Origin: Kappaphycus alvarezii
Lineage: Eukaryota > Rhodophyta > Florideophyceae > Gigartinales > Solieriaceae
Direction of reading: 5' to 3'
Length of the DNA: 64,000 nt
Assembly: GCA_002205965.3 (NCBI GenBank)
Contig: NADL03000012.1
Location: 806,001-870,000 of the forward strand
This document shows positions 25,600-37,450 of the stretch, piece after piece. Position 1 is the first letter of the stretch. Every line of letters starts with the position of its first letter. Below the pieces are notes generated by a model, which made no database searches, had not been told where the DNA came from, and saw only the letters and a program-made list of their open reading frames with translations. The position numbers and the translations under genes are program-made.

Positions 25600-27109
25600 T
25601 GATAGGGTAGAATGGCGCCAATGGAAAAAGAAACCACCAACTACCCGACATGAGAATCGTTGCGGGCGACAAAAGTGCTACTGTAGACGTGAACCGACGA
25701 TTAAGAGGGACTGGCGTGAAAGCCGAGTGACTGCTCTCGTATACAACTCTAAATAGGCAGATTCTACCGCCTATGCTCTGTGACTTGGGTAAGAAAAACT
25801 GTCCTTGGATCTGAAGTTGACTCTCAACTTCGTAACTATTTGGACTAGACTTGAAGTTGTCTGCCAACTAGCTTTTGCCTCATGAAGGAAGCAATTTATT
25901 TAGCTTATGTAAACTTTTTCCCGAACTGAAATATCGATTAATCTACTAGAAACACCAGGAAAATTACGACAAGACTGTATGTGGACGCAATGAGATTGAC
26001 AAAAGATACTTGAAAGAAACTAAATGAATCTACTCCTCAAAATCTTCATACTATAGATAATAACCTAGCACGTCCCTTAAGAAGACATCATAACTACCCA
26101 TTTACTCCCCACATATATCTTTCAGATGACCCACAATTGTGTGACCTATTCTGCAAATAATGGAGCTCCTTGAGTCTCCCTAACCGGGCCCATGGTCGGG
26201 ACCACGGAGGAACCCGACCATGGGCCCGTATTATTTATAGTATGAAGATTTTGAGGAGTAGATTCATTTAGTTTCTTTTTATTCTTTCCCCTCCCATATA
26301 TGACCCGGGTCGAGGCCCCATTTTTTTCCGCGGACTCCTCATCTTCCTCTACTTCCTCCCCGGCCTCCTTTGGTTCCACCCCGTGGACAGGCTTGGGGCC
26401 GCCCACTCCTCGAAGCAATCCCATGCCTTACCATCCTCCTCTATAGAGTCCATCTTAACTAGTCATTTGCTTCGATCTCCTCCAGATGACGGGCAACGAC
26501 CTCTCAAAAACTTTTCCTGGTTTGGCAAAGGAGTTAGTCCTAAACGTCAGTCGGTACAGAAGTTATTAAAGGAGAGACGATTATGGGGCTAGAATGACGG
26601 GTTTTGGCAATGAGGCGAGAAGGGGGGAGTCGGTGCGTGCTGGCTTCTAAGAGGGGGGTGTAAACTTTCGAGATTTTGTTGTTTAAGGACGAGGGGGAAA
26701 GCTTATACGGCGGCCGATGTGTTTAAAAAGCGCGACACGGCTCGGATTGACGGGACCGCTGAATCAAAAAAGTAGGTAAAATTGGTCCTGTGGTGGGATT
26801 CAGTGAAACCGCCTTAAAAGGGGATTTATGGCGAAAATCATGTGTAGAATTATTGTTTAAAAAGAGATACCTTACGGGCGCAGAAGAGCAGATAAATGGA
26901 GAAGACTAAGAGAATTACCATCAAAGTGGAAGGTAGACGCTCATGAAACGAGAAGTGAGAAAAAAGAAAAAGTATAAAGAAATGTAAAATTCATAACAAA
27001 ACAGAAAAAGAAATTTATGGTAGAAACAAAAAAAGGGAGTGAGGAGAGAAAATTGAACGGGAGTGACTTTCGGGGCGTAAAAATAATAGCTCCAATTTGT
27101 CGCTTAACA
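25600..27109 (-). mobile_element. PA unit, copy E (LTR-like, with ORF)
   Basis: On the minus strand it starts TGTTAAGCGACAAATTGG at 27109 and ends CCCTATCA at 25600. Flanking 5-mers are TAGTA (25595-25599) and AAGTA (27110-27114), four of five bases alike. It aligns end to end with copy D: AT-rich leader 26700-27109, a proline-rich then acidic frame at about 26030-26700, and a conserved 3' region 25600-25930 with the block CTTGAAGTTGTCTGCCAAC (plus strand). A foldback insert lies at 26015-26276. TG...CA ends with a near 5 bp repeat are what a solo LTR would show. It is broken. Confidence 0.72.
26015..26276. repeat. Compound foldback: 48 bp inverted arms plus inner 16 bp hairpin
   Basis: Outer arms 26015-26062 and 26229-26276 are inverted copies with one mismatch. 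Inner arms 26185-26200 and 26213-26228 (CGGGCCCATGGTCGGG) are exact, with a 12 bp loop. The inner right arm touches the outer right arm directly, so 26213-26276 equals two pieces of the left side copied in reverse and joined. Copy D lacks this structure at the matching place (53335-53520). Confidence 0.95.
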
Positions 27110-27660
27110 AAGTACTTTCAGTTTTATCAACTTTACTTGCATATGCATTCAATACCTGTTCTGAGTCACTCCCAGCTACAAAAAAAACTATTCCTTGGTG
27201 TACGATTCAATTAGAAGACCGATTGATTTCGTATCATGGTTTGACCGTCATGGCCTTGGCGTCTTATGTTGTTTCTGCCTCTGATGACGATGCCCGCGTG
27301 TACAGGAGTGCAGAGACGATGAGCTTTCTTATTTAAAAGGGGGAATTTTTGAGTTATTATAATGATGTGAAGATTTATTCGGTTGTTTCCACGCAACTGA
27401 TGTATGCTAAAGTGCAGTGCTTCTTTAAGGTACTGCAAAGAACGGTGGTGCCAACAGGCCTATCTGTTGCGTTATGCGGCGACATGGGTTGCGCCCACGT
27501 CACAGATGATTACAAAGTGGATGTCGAAGAACTTCATCTGTGGTAGATTCTGAGGATATCGTCCTTTTCCACGGTCGAGTTCGTATGAAGTACGAAACAC
27601 AAAAAGGAATTAAAAATCAACATCGTCTTGCTTTTATCCCCGACATGATCCTCATAAGGC
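27110..27660. other. Unassigned interval
   Basis: Short frames only, for example 27097-27336 on the plus strand (LLAYAFNTCSESLPATKKT) and a further stretch near 27550-27700 (SEDIVLFHGRVRMKYETQKG). They look protein-like in places but fit no family I recognise. Confidence 0.3.
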
Positions 27661-27759
27661 GACATGTACCGCGCCATAAGACGAGAGGTAAACCGTAACC
27701 AGCAAGCAACACGAAGGATATATATCCAACATTTTGTTTCGATGGATGCCCGAAATGCA

Positions 27760-28200
27760 AACTACATCATCAAACTCATCTCTGCGAGCAGCCGCCCAAA
27801 ACTATCGCCCAGTACCTGTCACCCACACCAAAAACTTGGAACCCACTAACTTTACTCGCTGAATGAATTCGAAACCAAGCACTGGCCATGGCCCAACTAT
27901 ATCCCCGTTTGCAAGCACATTTCGAATCCCAAAGCTTGTCGTGATGCAATGACAAGGGCAAGGACAAACAAGGCGACAAGAATTGATGAACTGTTTCGCA
28001 AAGCTTTCGAGATCGCACCTGTCCCCTTGGCAAAAATACTAACCGCATTATGGGATAAAGTGGCCTTTTGGAGAGCGCTGATCTTTTTCTGTCACTGTAT
28101 CGGAATACGTTTTTGAATCGATTGCGTTTTTCTGGAAAACTTTGATAGATAGATCGAATATATCTCCCAAGAGTAAAACACTCAAACCTCTGCTTCTGAT
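27760..28200 (+). mobile_element. LINE fragment followed by a LINE 3' tail
   Basis: The plus strand at about 27965-28080 encodes NKATRIDELFRKAFEIAP followed by LAKILTALWDKVAFW. This matches the start of LINE reverse transcriptase domains (NKAPGxDxxxxE(L/F)L..., L..L...W). Directly after it, 28060-28200 is a copy of the ~135 bp tail seen many times at 56-62 kb (AAGAGTAAAACACTCAAACC at its end). The fragment is short and interrupted by stops, so it is a dead, truncated copy. Whether the coding piece and the tail came in together is uncertain. Confidence 0.55.
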
Positions 28201-28269
28201 ATAATTGCAGTGAATTTGGATACGTCTTTAAAGACTGCAGCTCCGCGCTGCTTATCCACCCGTTCAAAA

Positions 28270-29000
28270 TTACGGGCTCAACTGAGGAGTCTTACATCCT
28301 CCTCTACATCCTCCCCTGTTTCCCCTGACTCCCCGAAGCAGTGAAAGCGTAAATAATCCCGAACGCGCTCCCGTTAGATCCTTCTACAATAATCATTGTA
28401 TTTGGATGGCTCATTGGCAATCAGGACCAGGGCGTCGAGGGATGGCGCGCTCTGGATGCCTCAGCTTTGGTGAGGGACGGGCGGATGTTGGTCATTTTGA
28501 GGGCAAGGCGGGGTTAGTCGATGGATTGGTTGATAGCAGGGTGATTTATCAACAAATTTGACATGGAGCTTTAAAAAGGGCGGTGTATTCGAAAAATTTC
28601 ACGGCCTTGGGCAAATCAAATAAATGCGAGGCAATTTTGCAGCTTTGAGTTTGCAGGCATTACGGGCAATAATAAAAAACTGCTTGATAAAATATCAGAA
28701 CTGGATTTGAAGGAGACGGCAGATCAAGAGTAGAGAGATTTATTTTTTTAAAAGGAGGAGGAGGAATAAATGTTGAAACACAAAATAGCAAATGGAGTCG
28801 TACATTGAATTTGGATTCAAAAAGAAAAAGAACTGTAGGATTTATTTTTGTTGAAAGGAGGAGGACAATAGTTTTTAAATATGAGAGGTCAATACTGAAT
28901 CTGGGGGTAAAAAGGAAAAGAAATTGCGGAGAGGACCACTCTCTGGTGACACTTGCCATATGAATATAGAGGAGAGGACATTTTATTGATAAAATTTGAG
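28270..29000 (-). mobile_element. PA unit, copy G (partial)
   Basis: The minus-strand proline-rich region includes TNIRPSLTKAEASRARHPS near 28440-28500, and the leader at 28660-28900 parallels copy F (ATAAAATATCAGAACTGGAT against CAAAATATCGGAACTGAAT; shared TTTGGATTCAAA block). The 3' conserved region is absent. It belongs with copies A and F rather than D and E. It is broken. Confidence 0.55.
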
Positions 29001-29640
29001 CAGAAAGGGCATTTTTTGTCGCCAGGTACGGGAGGCATAACGATACGGAGAGATAAAGCGACAATCAACGATTGGAAGGACAATTACGGGCCATGGTGAG
29101 GTTGGGGGAGAGTTTTGTACACGAAGGAAGAAGAGTTTCCGCAGGAAGAAAGCGAAAAGCCCGGTTCGCGTCAGATAAGGACCGTAGGAGGCCGTCAAAC
29201 TTCGAAAAAGCAGTTCAGACGTGTTAATGGATTAAAATTGTTCACCAAGAGGTGGAAAATAGCAGCGCTAGAAAAAGCAGTGCTGGCAATGACAGACAAA
29301 GTAATGAATGGCGTATTTTGATATGGGAATCCAGCCAAATCGGCAAAAAATAAATCAACAAGAGGCTATGGGATTTTGAAGCGAGGACGAGCGAACTGTA
29401 AGATCTGCTTGGCTTTGGTGCCTCGGTTACCGAGCCTATTCCCGCCCTGACGCCGAGCGATGTAAAACAAAGATTAACAAAGGCCAGTTGAAAAGATTAA
29501 AAGAGTGAGAAGGGGGTCGACAGTGTTCTAAGGAGAACAAAATTTGGATAAAATGTTTCTAATTATGTCAGATTGGAAAAAGCATGGCACGATTTTTTCT
29601 GAAGCGGATGCTAGGGTGCCTTAAGATATTAAACTAAATT
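29000..29640. other. Unassigned interval
   Basis: A 68-codon plus-strand frame (29115-29321) is lysine-, arginine- and glutamate-rich (KPGSRQIRTVGGRQTSKKQF) without a known domain. Nothing else is supported. Confidence 0.3.
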
Positions 29641-30130
29641 TTGTAGCACTTCATAAGTTCAATTGAATTGTAACCCTGTTTCTTGGAGATAAAAGGACGC
29701 ACCTAGGTATTTACCTTAATATTATCTTCTTTTTCGTCAATCTCGTCTTCAGAAATCACTTGAACGTTTTTATGATATTTAATATGTTTATTTGAGACTA
29801 TGGAGTTAGCCGAAAGTCTATACAGGAGTAAGGTGCTTTTTCTAATATATAAAAGCTATTTGGGAGATAACTTCGGGTACAGACTCAAGTTTTGCAGAAG
29901 TTGAAGGTAAAAATATGCCCTAAAAGCATTTACTTTACGTTGGTCCCCGAGTATACGTGGTAGGCCCAGCCCCTTCAATACTGACTTATAGCCCTTTACC
30001 CCGCCGTTCTTACTCGCTTCTTTTCTTTCCCAAAACCATCCTTTGGTACAAATTTTGTCGCTTGGAACAACTCTCTCTTAGAATTTTTGGTTCTGAGAAT
30101 ATCATCCTCTGACAATTTATCCCTGTCACA
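29640..30130 (+). mobile_element. PA unit, copy I (3' region only)
   Basis: The plus strand matches the 3' region of copies A and B in order: TAGGTATTTACCTTAATATT, TTTATTTGAGACTATGGAGTTAGCCGAAAGTCTATA (given here only as position 29788-29823), TTTTGTCGCTTGGAACAAC, and the end GACAATTTATCCCTGTCA near 30128. No reading frame precedes it, so it is a truncated copy. Confidence 0.6.
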
Positions 30131-30450
30131 TACGCTGAGGCTGTGGAACAAACTATAGTCTAAAATGAAACAGGCAGAGCATTCCCAAACATAGTACTGT
30201 TACTTTTCGCTGATGATGCAAAGCCGCTAGCAAGTAATCTAGCTGCACTGCAGTTTGGGAAGAAAGTCCGAACATAGTATTCGAAAAGCATGGGCAAGAG
30301 TTGGAATACTCGAAGGAGCAACGTACTTGAACTGGATAATAATATGGAGACCTCTGATTACAAGATAGCCGATACTGCTGTTGCAACAAACGACTCAGCA
30401 CCATAACGTTGGATACCGAACGAAATTAGATCGCGTGAAGGTAGCCAGTC
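30131..30450 (+). mobile_element. LINE reverse transcriptase fragment
   Basis: The plus strand at about 30195-30260 encodes VLLLFADDAKPLASNLAALQ, the FADD catalytic box and following helix of LINE-type reverse transcriptases. Further on, SKSMGKSWNTRRSNVLEL near 30285-30330 matches the W..N..K..V(L/M) pattern after it. Only this piece of the domain is present, with no upstream endonuclease or downstream end, so it is a relic fragment. Confidence 0.6.
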
Positions 30451-30880
30451 GGTCGACAACGCGTTATTTCTTTCCCATTGGTCAGACAGAGAGGCATTAA
30501 GAGCAGGGGAATGGTCTAGGTGGACGTTGTTGGTGGGCAGGGTAGCTAGGGCGGAGGCAGGACTGACATTGGCTCGGGGGGCAGGGTTGATGGGGGCAGC
30601 TGTGAGGTTGGCAATGTTTGCAGTGGGAGCTGGGTGTGAAAGAACTGCGCAAGTCATGGCGTGGGCGGCCCATCCATCTCATGGAATTGGTTGTGGAAAG
30701 ACATCAGCGAAGGTTTTTATAGTGTGCGAGCGTATTAGCGAGTGTCGCTCATAGCTTTAGAGTCTGCGAGCTTCACGTTTCATGAAGTTTCGACCTCAGA
30801 CCTCCCGCAGCAAAAGAGCGCAAGGCTTGGAAACTTTCTAACGGAGTCGGCGAGGTCACAGCTGGCTCCACCTAGATTCT
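30450..30880 (-). other. Alanine/proline-rich frame, possible PA remnant
   Basis: The minus-strand frame 30358-30657 (99 codons) is rich in alanine, proline and asparagine (ANIANLTAAPINPAPRANV) and contains PALNASLSDQWERNN, which faintly recalls the LALM.NGPN.H block of PA copies. The likeness is weak. Confidence 0.25.
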
Positions 30881-33800
30881 GTTGGTGCAGGATATGATCT
30901 CACTCATGTTTTGGCCAGATCGGCCTGGAAATCAACGTTTTTTCAGTAGAAAACATGACACATCTTCTCGCACGGACCGTAATGGCCAGATATTTATTGG
31001 CGAAATTGAAATTTGCGTCGCTGAGAATACATGTACGAAAATCTTTGGAGAGCATTCGGGCTTTTTCCGAGGAAATCAACGGCACGAAGACCCGCGGAAG
31101 GGAAATTGTTTCGATCATATATTCATGAATTGTAAATTGTACAGCGTTCTGAACCAGGATATTACCGATGATCTCAAGCTATTCTGCATCTGCTCTCATC
31201 AATAATACCTTTCCGGACTCAGAATTCTGATTAATTTGTCCACACTTTGCATGGTGCCGCCCAGAAGTATTCCTTCGATAACTGTCAGAAAAGGATGACC
31301 TGATATTTTCAAGACTATATAAAGCAGGATCATTTACGATACAAAGTAAATGAAAGCAAGAAGACATTTAATTGGTTCGTTTAAGTCTATTCTGAAAGCC
31401 AGGAACACTTTGCAAGTTTCTGGAAGTCTCAGAAAATGTTTTACCGCATCAACTAACTCGTAGAACAATTAAACCCCAGCTGTTGCAATTTTGATCACCA
31501 GGTCAACTACCTAAGTAAGTGTGTTACAGATTTTCAGGACTAGTTGCGTATCTTAGTCCATTACATCAAATTTCAGCGGAAATATTTCAATATGTTTGTG
31601 ACAAAGGCTCACAAGTCTATTCAAAACTTGCATAAAATCCGGCTCTTAACCGGCACGAAGGTTTATGTCTCCAGAAACTTCACTACTTAAAGCTACAGTA
31701 AACTTCTATCTAACATGACTCTCAATGACCGTAATCCAGGTCATTTTACACACCATAAAGACCGTTTATCGAATAGGGGTAAATAAGGCCATGGACCAGA
31801 CTAATCATTCCATATATCTCGGAAAGGCAAGAAATGTCATAAATGCGGTGCTACTTAATGTAATCCCAGCCACAGATGCGTTAATGGTGCAGGTGAAGCG
31901 ATTTTTTGTCGCAGAATCAGAAACAATGATTCCACTCCTCACGTTCTTATTTATCAAAGGGAAAGAATATTTTTCCTGAGATTCTAACGATGAAGCTGAC
32001 AGTATCGCTGGGTTTTCCAACGCCAATAAGGACCTGGAAGAATTCTTTCCAAACTTCCTGAAAGCCAAAAAGATTCTTCTCAGAGAATACCCGTTCTTCT
32101 ATGGAAACCCACTCGAAGCATAAATTTTTTGCCAAGACATATAACATCCGAAATGGGAAGCTCTAAACAGTCCCTCTCTGTTTTTCATTCAGGCATCGGG
32201 GATTACTATAAAAATGAATAATATAATAATATCAACTAAAACCCATACGAAGAATATTTAGCCAGACTCTGGTCATAACGTGTTAATGAAATCACGTATA
32301 TCACAAAAATCGAGACAGAATCCCCTTGGAGGCTTTTAAGTGCTTTTCTATGAGAAATATGTGCTCCAAATCAGTTTTTTACTAAAAGGGAGCTAGTTAT
32401 ATATTAAAGAGCCTCGACGTGCGCAAAAGTATGAACAATGAGCCCGAAACAGATTCAGATTCGCAACTGCCACATAAGAATCCCATTCCTGCACTCCGAT
32501 TCCGCTCGAAATACCGCCCGGCGTCGCAAAGATAATTTGAGTTAGGCATAGATGCAGATATTCCGGGCTACTTAAATTTAAATTCTTGTAAAGGGATCTT
32601 TGACCCCATGAACCGTTTCAACAGACTTTTCAGACGTATAGCGAATACGACTTCCGACCAAGTGATCGCGGACGTTGAAGATCGATGTCTGTAAATGCTC
32701 AGATCAGCGAGTAATCATCTCTATGCCCAAGTTTGATGCTACAAACCTGCGAACTAAACCTGTACACAGCTTTCGAAATTACGTATCTATCTCTTTCATC
32801 CATCCAGCACGAATCTACTTAACCTAACCAAACGCAAACGCCTGGATGAAGCCATACTTGAAACGTTAGGGACCCCGAAATATATTTCAAAAAGTTGTGA
32901 AACATTCTGATTCCAGAAGGCGCCAAAAATATTTCGCGCTATGCTGGGTGCAGAGAGTATGCGCTTTAACTATCACATACTCTCGGAAATTATGTATGTA
33001 TATGGGGATCCCGGATTTTATATCGCTGAAGAAGGCCTTAGACTGAGCGCTGTCAAATTTTCCCAGAGGTCTGACTACAGAGGACATCTGGAAAGCATTA
33101 GTCATCTGTTAGGCCACCATTTATACTGAATTACAGAACAGAATTCACAAGGACAAAGGACGACTACTTGCTGATAAGTTCATCCATCTCCCTCTTTCAA
33201 TTCCAATTCCAGGACCTTCATTGAAGCCAGTCCAGTCTTTCAATAGGATAACGGCATCACGAATTAATATTTCGCACATTAATATTACGACAAGTCAACC
33301 AAATACAGACAAATACCTGGCGTTGGATTGCTTTTTGAAGGCGATGAACTACACCCTTGGACCGGAAGGTCTCATAACCTCTTCCATCGAATTTGGGGAA
33401 TTCCCAAAACTCTCCGTATTCCTGGACTTCCTCCTACTTTACTAAGGTTAGCTAAACCAGTTTGCGGAGAGAGCGCGAAAGGATATAGAAGCCTATGTTT
33501 CTAAACACAAGCTACATACAGCACTTCACCAAGCCATCCCTCCGACACATGACAATTCTTATCAGCCTAAAGATATATTTCTCGTGGCGAGAGAAAGAGG
33601 GCGCTTATCCTTTTGGTGAGTGGCTGGAAACTTTCAAAGTCTCCAGTACGGAATTTCATCCCAGGTTAAGCCAGACTAATTCGCATGAGAAGGTAGACAC
33701 TTTTTTCGTTTATCTAAATCGCACACTTGTGCAAGCTAGAATTTCTATCTCAAAATGCCTCCTTTAAGTGCGTCGGATGGCTGTGCAGGCTCCTAGCACG

Positions 33801-34080
33801 GTTTAAACACTCGAGCACAGATTGTGTTTGCATACCAGCTCGCACGGAATACAGAAGAGAGATCGACTCCAATCGCTCGCAGACTTTGCGGAAAACGAAA
33901 AGTCAGTAAAGCGGCTATCGATAACCGTGTGAGTCTAAAATTGCTGAAGCCCTACTTCGGCACTGTCCGAATTGTTGGGTTTTCGGGCTTTTCATTCTCC
34001 AACATTCGTGACTTATCGTCGCATCTCAGGCACACGTATTCCTTGCACACTCCCCAAAGAAGTTAGAGCACTTTTATTTC
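30880..34080 (+). mobile_element. Copia-like fossil with integrase C-terminus (plus strand)
   Basis: Integrase remnants: about 32940-33120 (RFNYHILSEIMYVYGDPGF) and about 33220-33760, with LKAMNYTLGPEGLITSSIEF, then FAERARKDIEAYVSKHKLHT, ALHQAIPPTHD and KDIFLVAREREGAYPFGEW. I know this run (an N-T-GP-G...FG block, a basic helix, then a YxxxDxVLVxRE block) from integrase C-termini of a copia-like clade. Upstream frames at 30882-31205 and 31725-31979 are probably its protease/gag-side part but carry no diagnostic motif. Reverse transcriptase was not seen. It is broken, with many breaks, and old. Confidence 0.68.
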
Positions 34081-35590
34081 AAGTGGTGTGATTCGATTTG
34101 CTTTAAAAGATCCGCAATTTTGAAAGAACAACTCGTTTACACAAAAAGGAAGCTTTAATTAGAAACAGTGTATACTTATTTTATGAATTTGTTTTTCTTT
34201 TGGCTCGTGATGTAGTCCTGTAATTATACCCTAGACATGTAAGACAAAACCTCTTAAGCTCTGATCTAATTAGGTCTGAAGCAACTGTAATTAGTGACCA
34301 TCAATAATCAAAATATAGACTTGTTAATTAAACGGATGTATCTTGATAAAACATGATTACACGAGCAAGATTTATATTTAAGTGATAGAAGATTCCCTAT
34401 CACTTGCTAAATTTTAATCAGTCCTATTCAACACAATTTCCGTTGAATGAATCCTATTTATCGATATGGTCGACATCGCTATCGCATTTTCAGAAGAGCT
34501 CAAAATTCAGTTGTTACGACAGCAATATTTTATTCAACTTTATTTCGAAGTTCTAGCGTACATCAGAGAAAAGATCGATGTTATGTATCGCAGCAACCAG
34601 AGAAGGGATTCGAGACAAGGTAATCTCAGATACCGAATTCGGCAGAAGCAGTAACAATAACAGTAACATTTTAGATGGAGTCAACAAGTCTATGAGCCAA
34701 GCCATTGTTAGGTAAGTTATCACTACAAGTCTACTTATCATCTAACCAGATCAGTAAATTTGCAGTTACAAAGAAGTAACGTGGACCGCAAAACCTACTA
34801 GAAACGGAGCTCAACTATCTCGACCAACTTCTCCGTGCTGAGTGTTCAATGTACAGCCCAAAGTAGTCCTTGTCACAGCTACTCTCAAATTACTCCTCGC
34901 GGTCAAGATAAACTTATGTTCATCATTGAGAAAAGCCAATGATATACTCGGCTTACGGGTTCTGTTCCTACAAGAACAATCCAAATTTGCCTGATGAAAT
35001 TGTAAATCACACCGATGGTCCTATCATACCTATTTTCTGAAATGGGATCTAATAGTAGGTCTGAAAAAACTTCATAGCGTCCCAAACTTACGTACCAGAA
35101 GTAGATTTGCTTGATTCACTTGTTGTGGAACTTCGAAACATTCCACTATTCTAGGACCATTTCGGCTTGACTTTTGCCTAGAGGCACACTTGGAACGTTC
35201 ACTACAGGTGTAGGAATACAATCCAACTAATAACTTGACATAAAAGGATTTTATATTCCTAACAAAAGGTGTTTTAGGAACTGCTTGTGCCCTTCAGGTG
35301 CACCAGTATTCTTACCCGCAACTCCCCGGTAATTTCGACAGAAAGTCTTCACATCACCCAACCACTTTTTTATGCATTCAGACCCCTTCACCTACCTTTT
35401 ATATTATTAGCAAGACCAAATTATATAACCAACTCGCTCCTGGTCTCCAACTATGAAAGTAGTGAACTTGAAACTAGGGAACTCCAACACATCTCTAGCG
35501 AAGCCTGGCATAGCAATGAAGTCTTCACCGATCATATCGTTACAAGAGTGTTAATGACAGTTTCTAACGCTGTAGTACTGCCGTTGTGCA
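34081..35590. other. AT-rich unassigned interval
   Basis: Long AT-rich sequence with a few short frames, the longest 126 codons on the plus strand (35287-35667, MPFRCTSILTRNSPVIST), leucine- and serine-rich with no recognised domain. No LTR, terminal inverted repeat or RNA gene was found. Confidence 0.3.
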
Positions 35591-35880
35591 ATGAACTTGA
35601 ATTCTCTAACTACGAATACGTCAGTGAAAATTGCCTCAGTCAGCCAGCCCTCTCAAGGCCACTGTAACTCTCACTATCCCCTTTCCTTTCCCTACCCAGA
35701 TCTAGAACCTCATTTTCGTCCTTTTTCTCATCATCCTCCTTCCCACTATTATTTTCATTTCCACAGCCGTTGTACTCAACATTACTGCCTCGACTGCTTT
35801 CGCCATCGTTATCCTCACTCTTGAGATCCAGATCGCTTCCAATCACAATCTCCTCGTTGTCCCTCTAACTTTCACTTTAC
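35591..35880 (-). other. Acidic reading frame
   Basis: The minus-strand frame 35640-35846 (68 codons) is strongly acidic and asparagine-rich (SDLDLKSEDNDGESSRG). It begins IGSDLDL, recalling the IGSDLED end of the PA protein, but the rest does not align. The matching plus strand is CT-rich, so composition alone could produce it. Confidence 0.3.
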
Positions 35881-37040
35881 AACCTCCTTTCATCTATTTC
35901 TTTCTTTGAGTCCCCAGCCTGCACAGATTTGTTGCCTGCGCTTTCACTTCACGTTTTCTCAGAAAGGCCCTTTCTATCGTTCCATAGATGGCCAAAGGAT
36001 AGATTTTCCGCTCCATCTATCCTTTCCACTGCTTTGCTACCACTGTTACGAATGATGCTGTCTTTCTGTGCACTATTCCACTACGCTGCCACTTCTGCCC
36101 ACTTTACTGTTTAATATCTCAATTTTATCTGATTTTTGATTGTGTAGGTGACAAGCGACACCGAGAAGGTAGCCTTCAGCTTGGTCTCTGTGTAGCTTGA
36201 AAGTTGGAGGTGTCTCTGGCTGTTTCCGATTTGAACGTCATGTTTTGTGTTTTAATCCCGGCTTTAAACTCCCCAAGTCTGTCGTTGGCTGTTGCAGTGA
36301 CCGCTGGTGTACTCAAGTCCTCTTCTAGAAGTGATTTATATCGCGCACTCTCCCAGTTTTTACTTGTCCTAGATTCCAATTAGCTGCAGTGGTGGGACAT
36401 GGCTCGCTACGCTGCTCCTTCTGATGCTTGGGGAGTTTACCAGGATATAGGGGGGCAAGAGCTCGGTGCTCGGGACGAGGGGTAAAAACTCATGCCAGGT
36501 ATGTAGACCCGCGAAGTGGGCATCATGAGTGCAGAGAGATTCACTGCTGTGTTTTCAGTCTAAACCAGGGCATCAGAGGTCACCGAAATGGTCCCTGTCA
36601 AAGAGGAAACCAAATTTATTCTCTGTACGTCCAAACCCTTTTTTTTTGGATGTTTCTTTGTACAACTTCTTGTTTCTTTTACGCAACTAAATTGTTGTTT
36701 GTTCTTACACTTTCGTTTTTCCCTTTTTCTCTTTTTATGTTCAATTATTCCTGTCTTTGATAGTGATTCTTTTCTTCTTCTCGGTTAATTTGATTCTCTT
36801 TGACAATAAACATCTTTTTTAATAATTCTACACATATATTTGGCCATAACTTATCCTTTCAAATGCGATCTTCATTAAGTCATTCTGCAAGACTAATATG
36901 CGCCTCTTCTTACGTGACGAAGCTTCCAATTTGAGCCTGCGAACGCTATTTAAACGCATCGAGCTCAGACTAAATTTATTTTCATTCATCTGAAAACATC
37001 TACACTACAACTTTAACGCCTTTTTGGAGCCAATATGCAT
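35881..37040. other. Unassigned interval
   Basis: It contains a 67-codon minus-strand frame (36176-36379, MESRTSKNWESARYKSLLEE) that looks protein-like but is unplaced, and a T-rich tract on the plus strand around 36630-36830. No gene is supported. Confidence 0.3.
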
Positions 37041-37450
37041 GAAATATCCCCACTCTCGCAGCATTTCCAAATTCAGCCATCCTCACATCGTCACCGTCTC
37101 TCTTCTATTCCCTTCGGGCCCTACCGAAGTAGTGCCTGGCCTCCGTCGAAAAAAAGAAAGCTTCTGACAGAATTTATAGATCGTGACTTGGTAAAAATGA
37201 AAGCATAGGACACGGTGGGGTGACTCAGAAGATTTAGACGGTAAGCCAAAGGATAGCGTCGAAGATTGGATGCCCCAAGAACAGGTCTACGAGATAGAAG
37301 AAGAGAAGAGCGGGTATTTCTCGGAGGATGAAGAAGAGAGGAATGATAGATCTGAGGATGAAGATGGGGATTTAGAATCGTTTCATATGGGAGGGTAAGG
37401 AATGAATTGTATTAAATAGGTGGCCTTAGCCATGAATGTGGTTGAAGGTG
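37041..37450 (+). other. Acidic coding-like stretch
   Basis: The plus strand at about 37230-37400 reads EDLDGKPKDSVEDWMPQEQ, then YEIEEEKSGYFSEDEEERN, ending before a stop near 37398. It lacks an in-frame ATG in the same block, so it would have to be a downstream exon or a relic. Composition resembles the acidic half of the PA protein, without a clear alignment. Confidence 0.3.
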
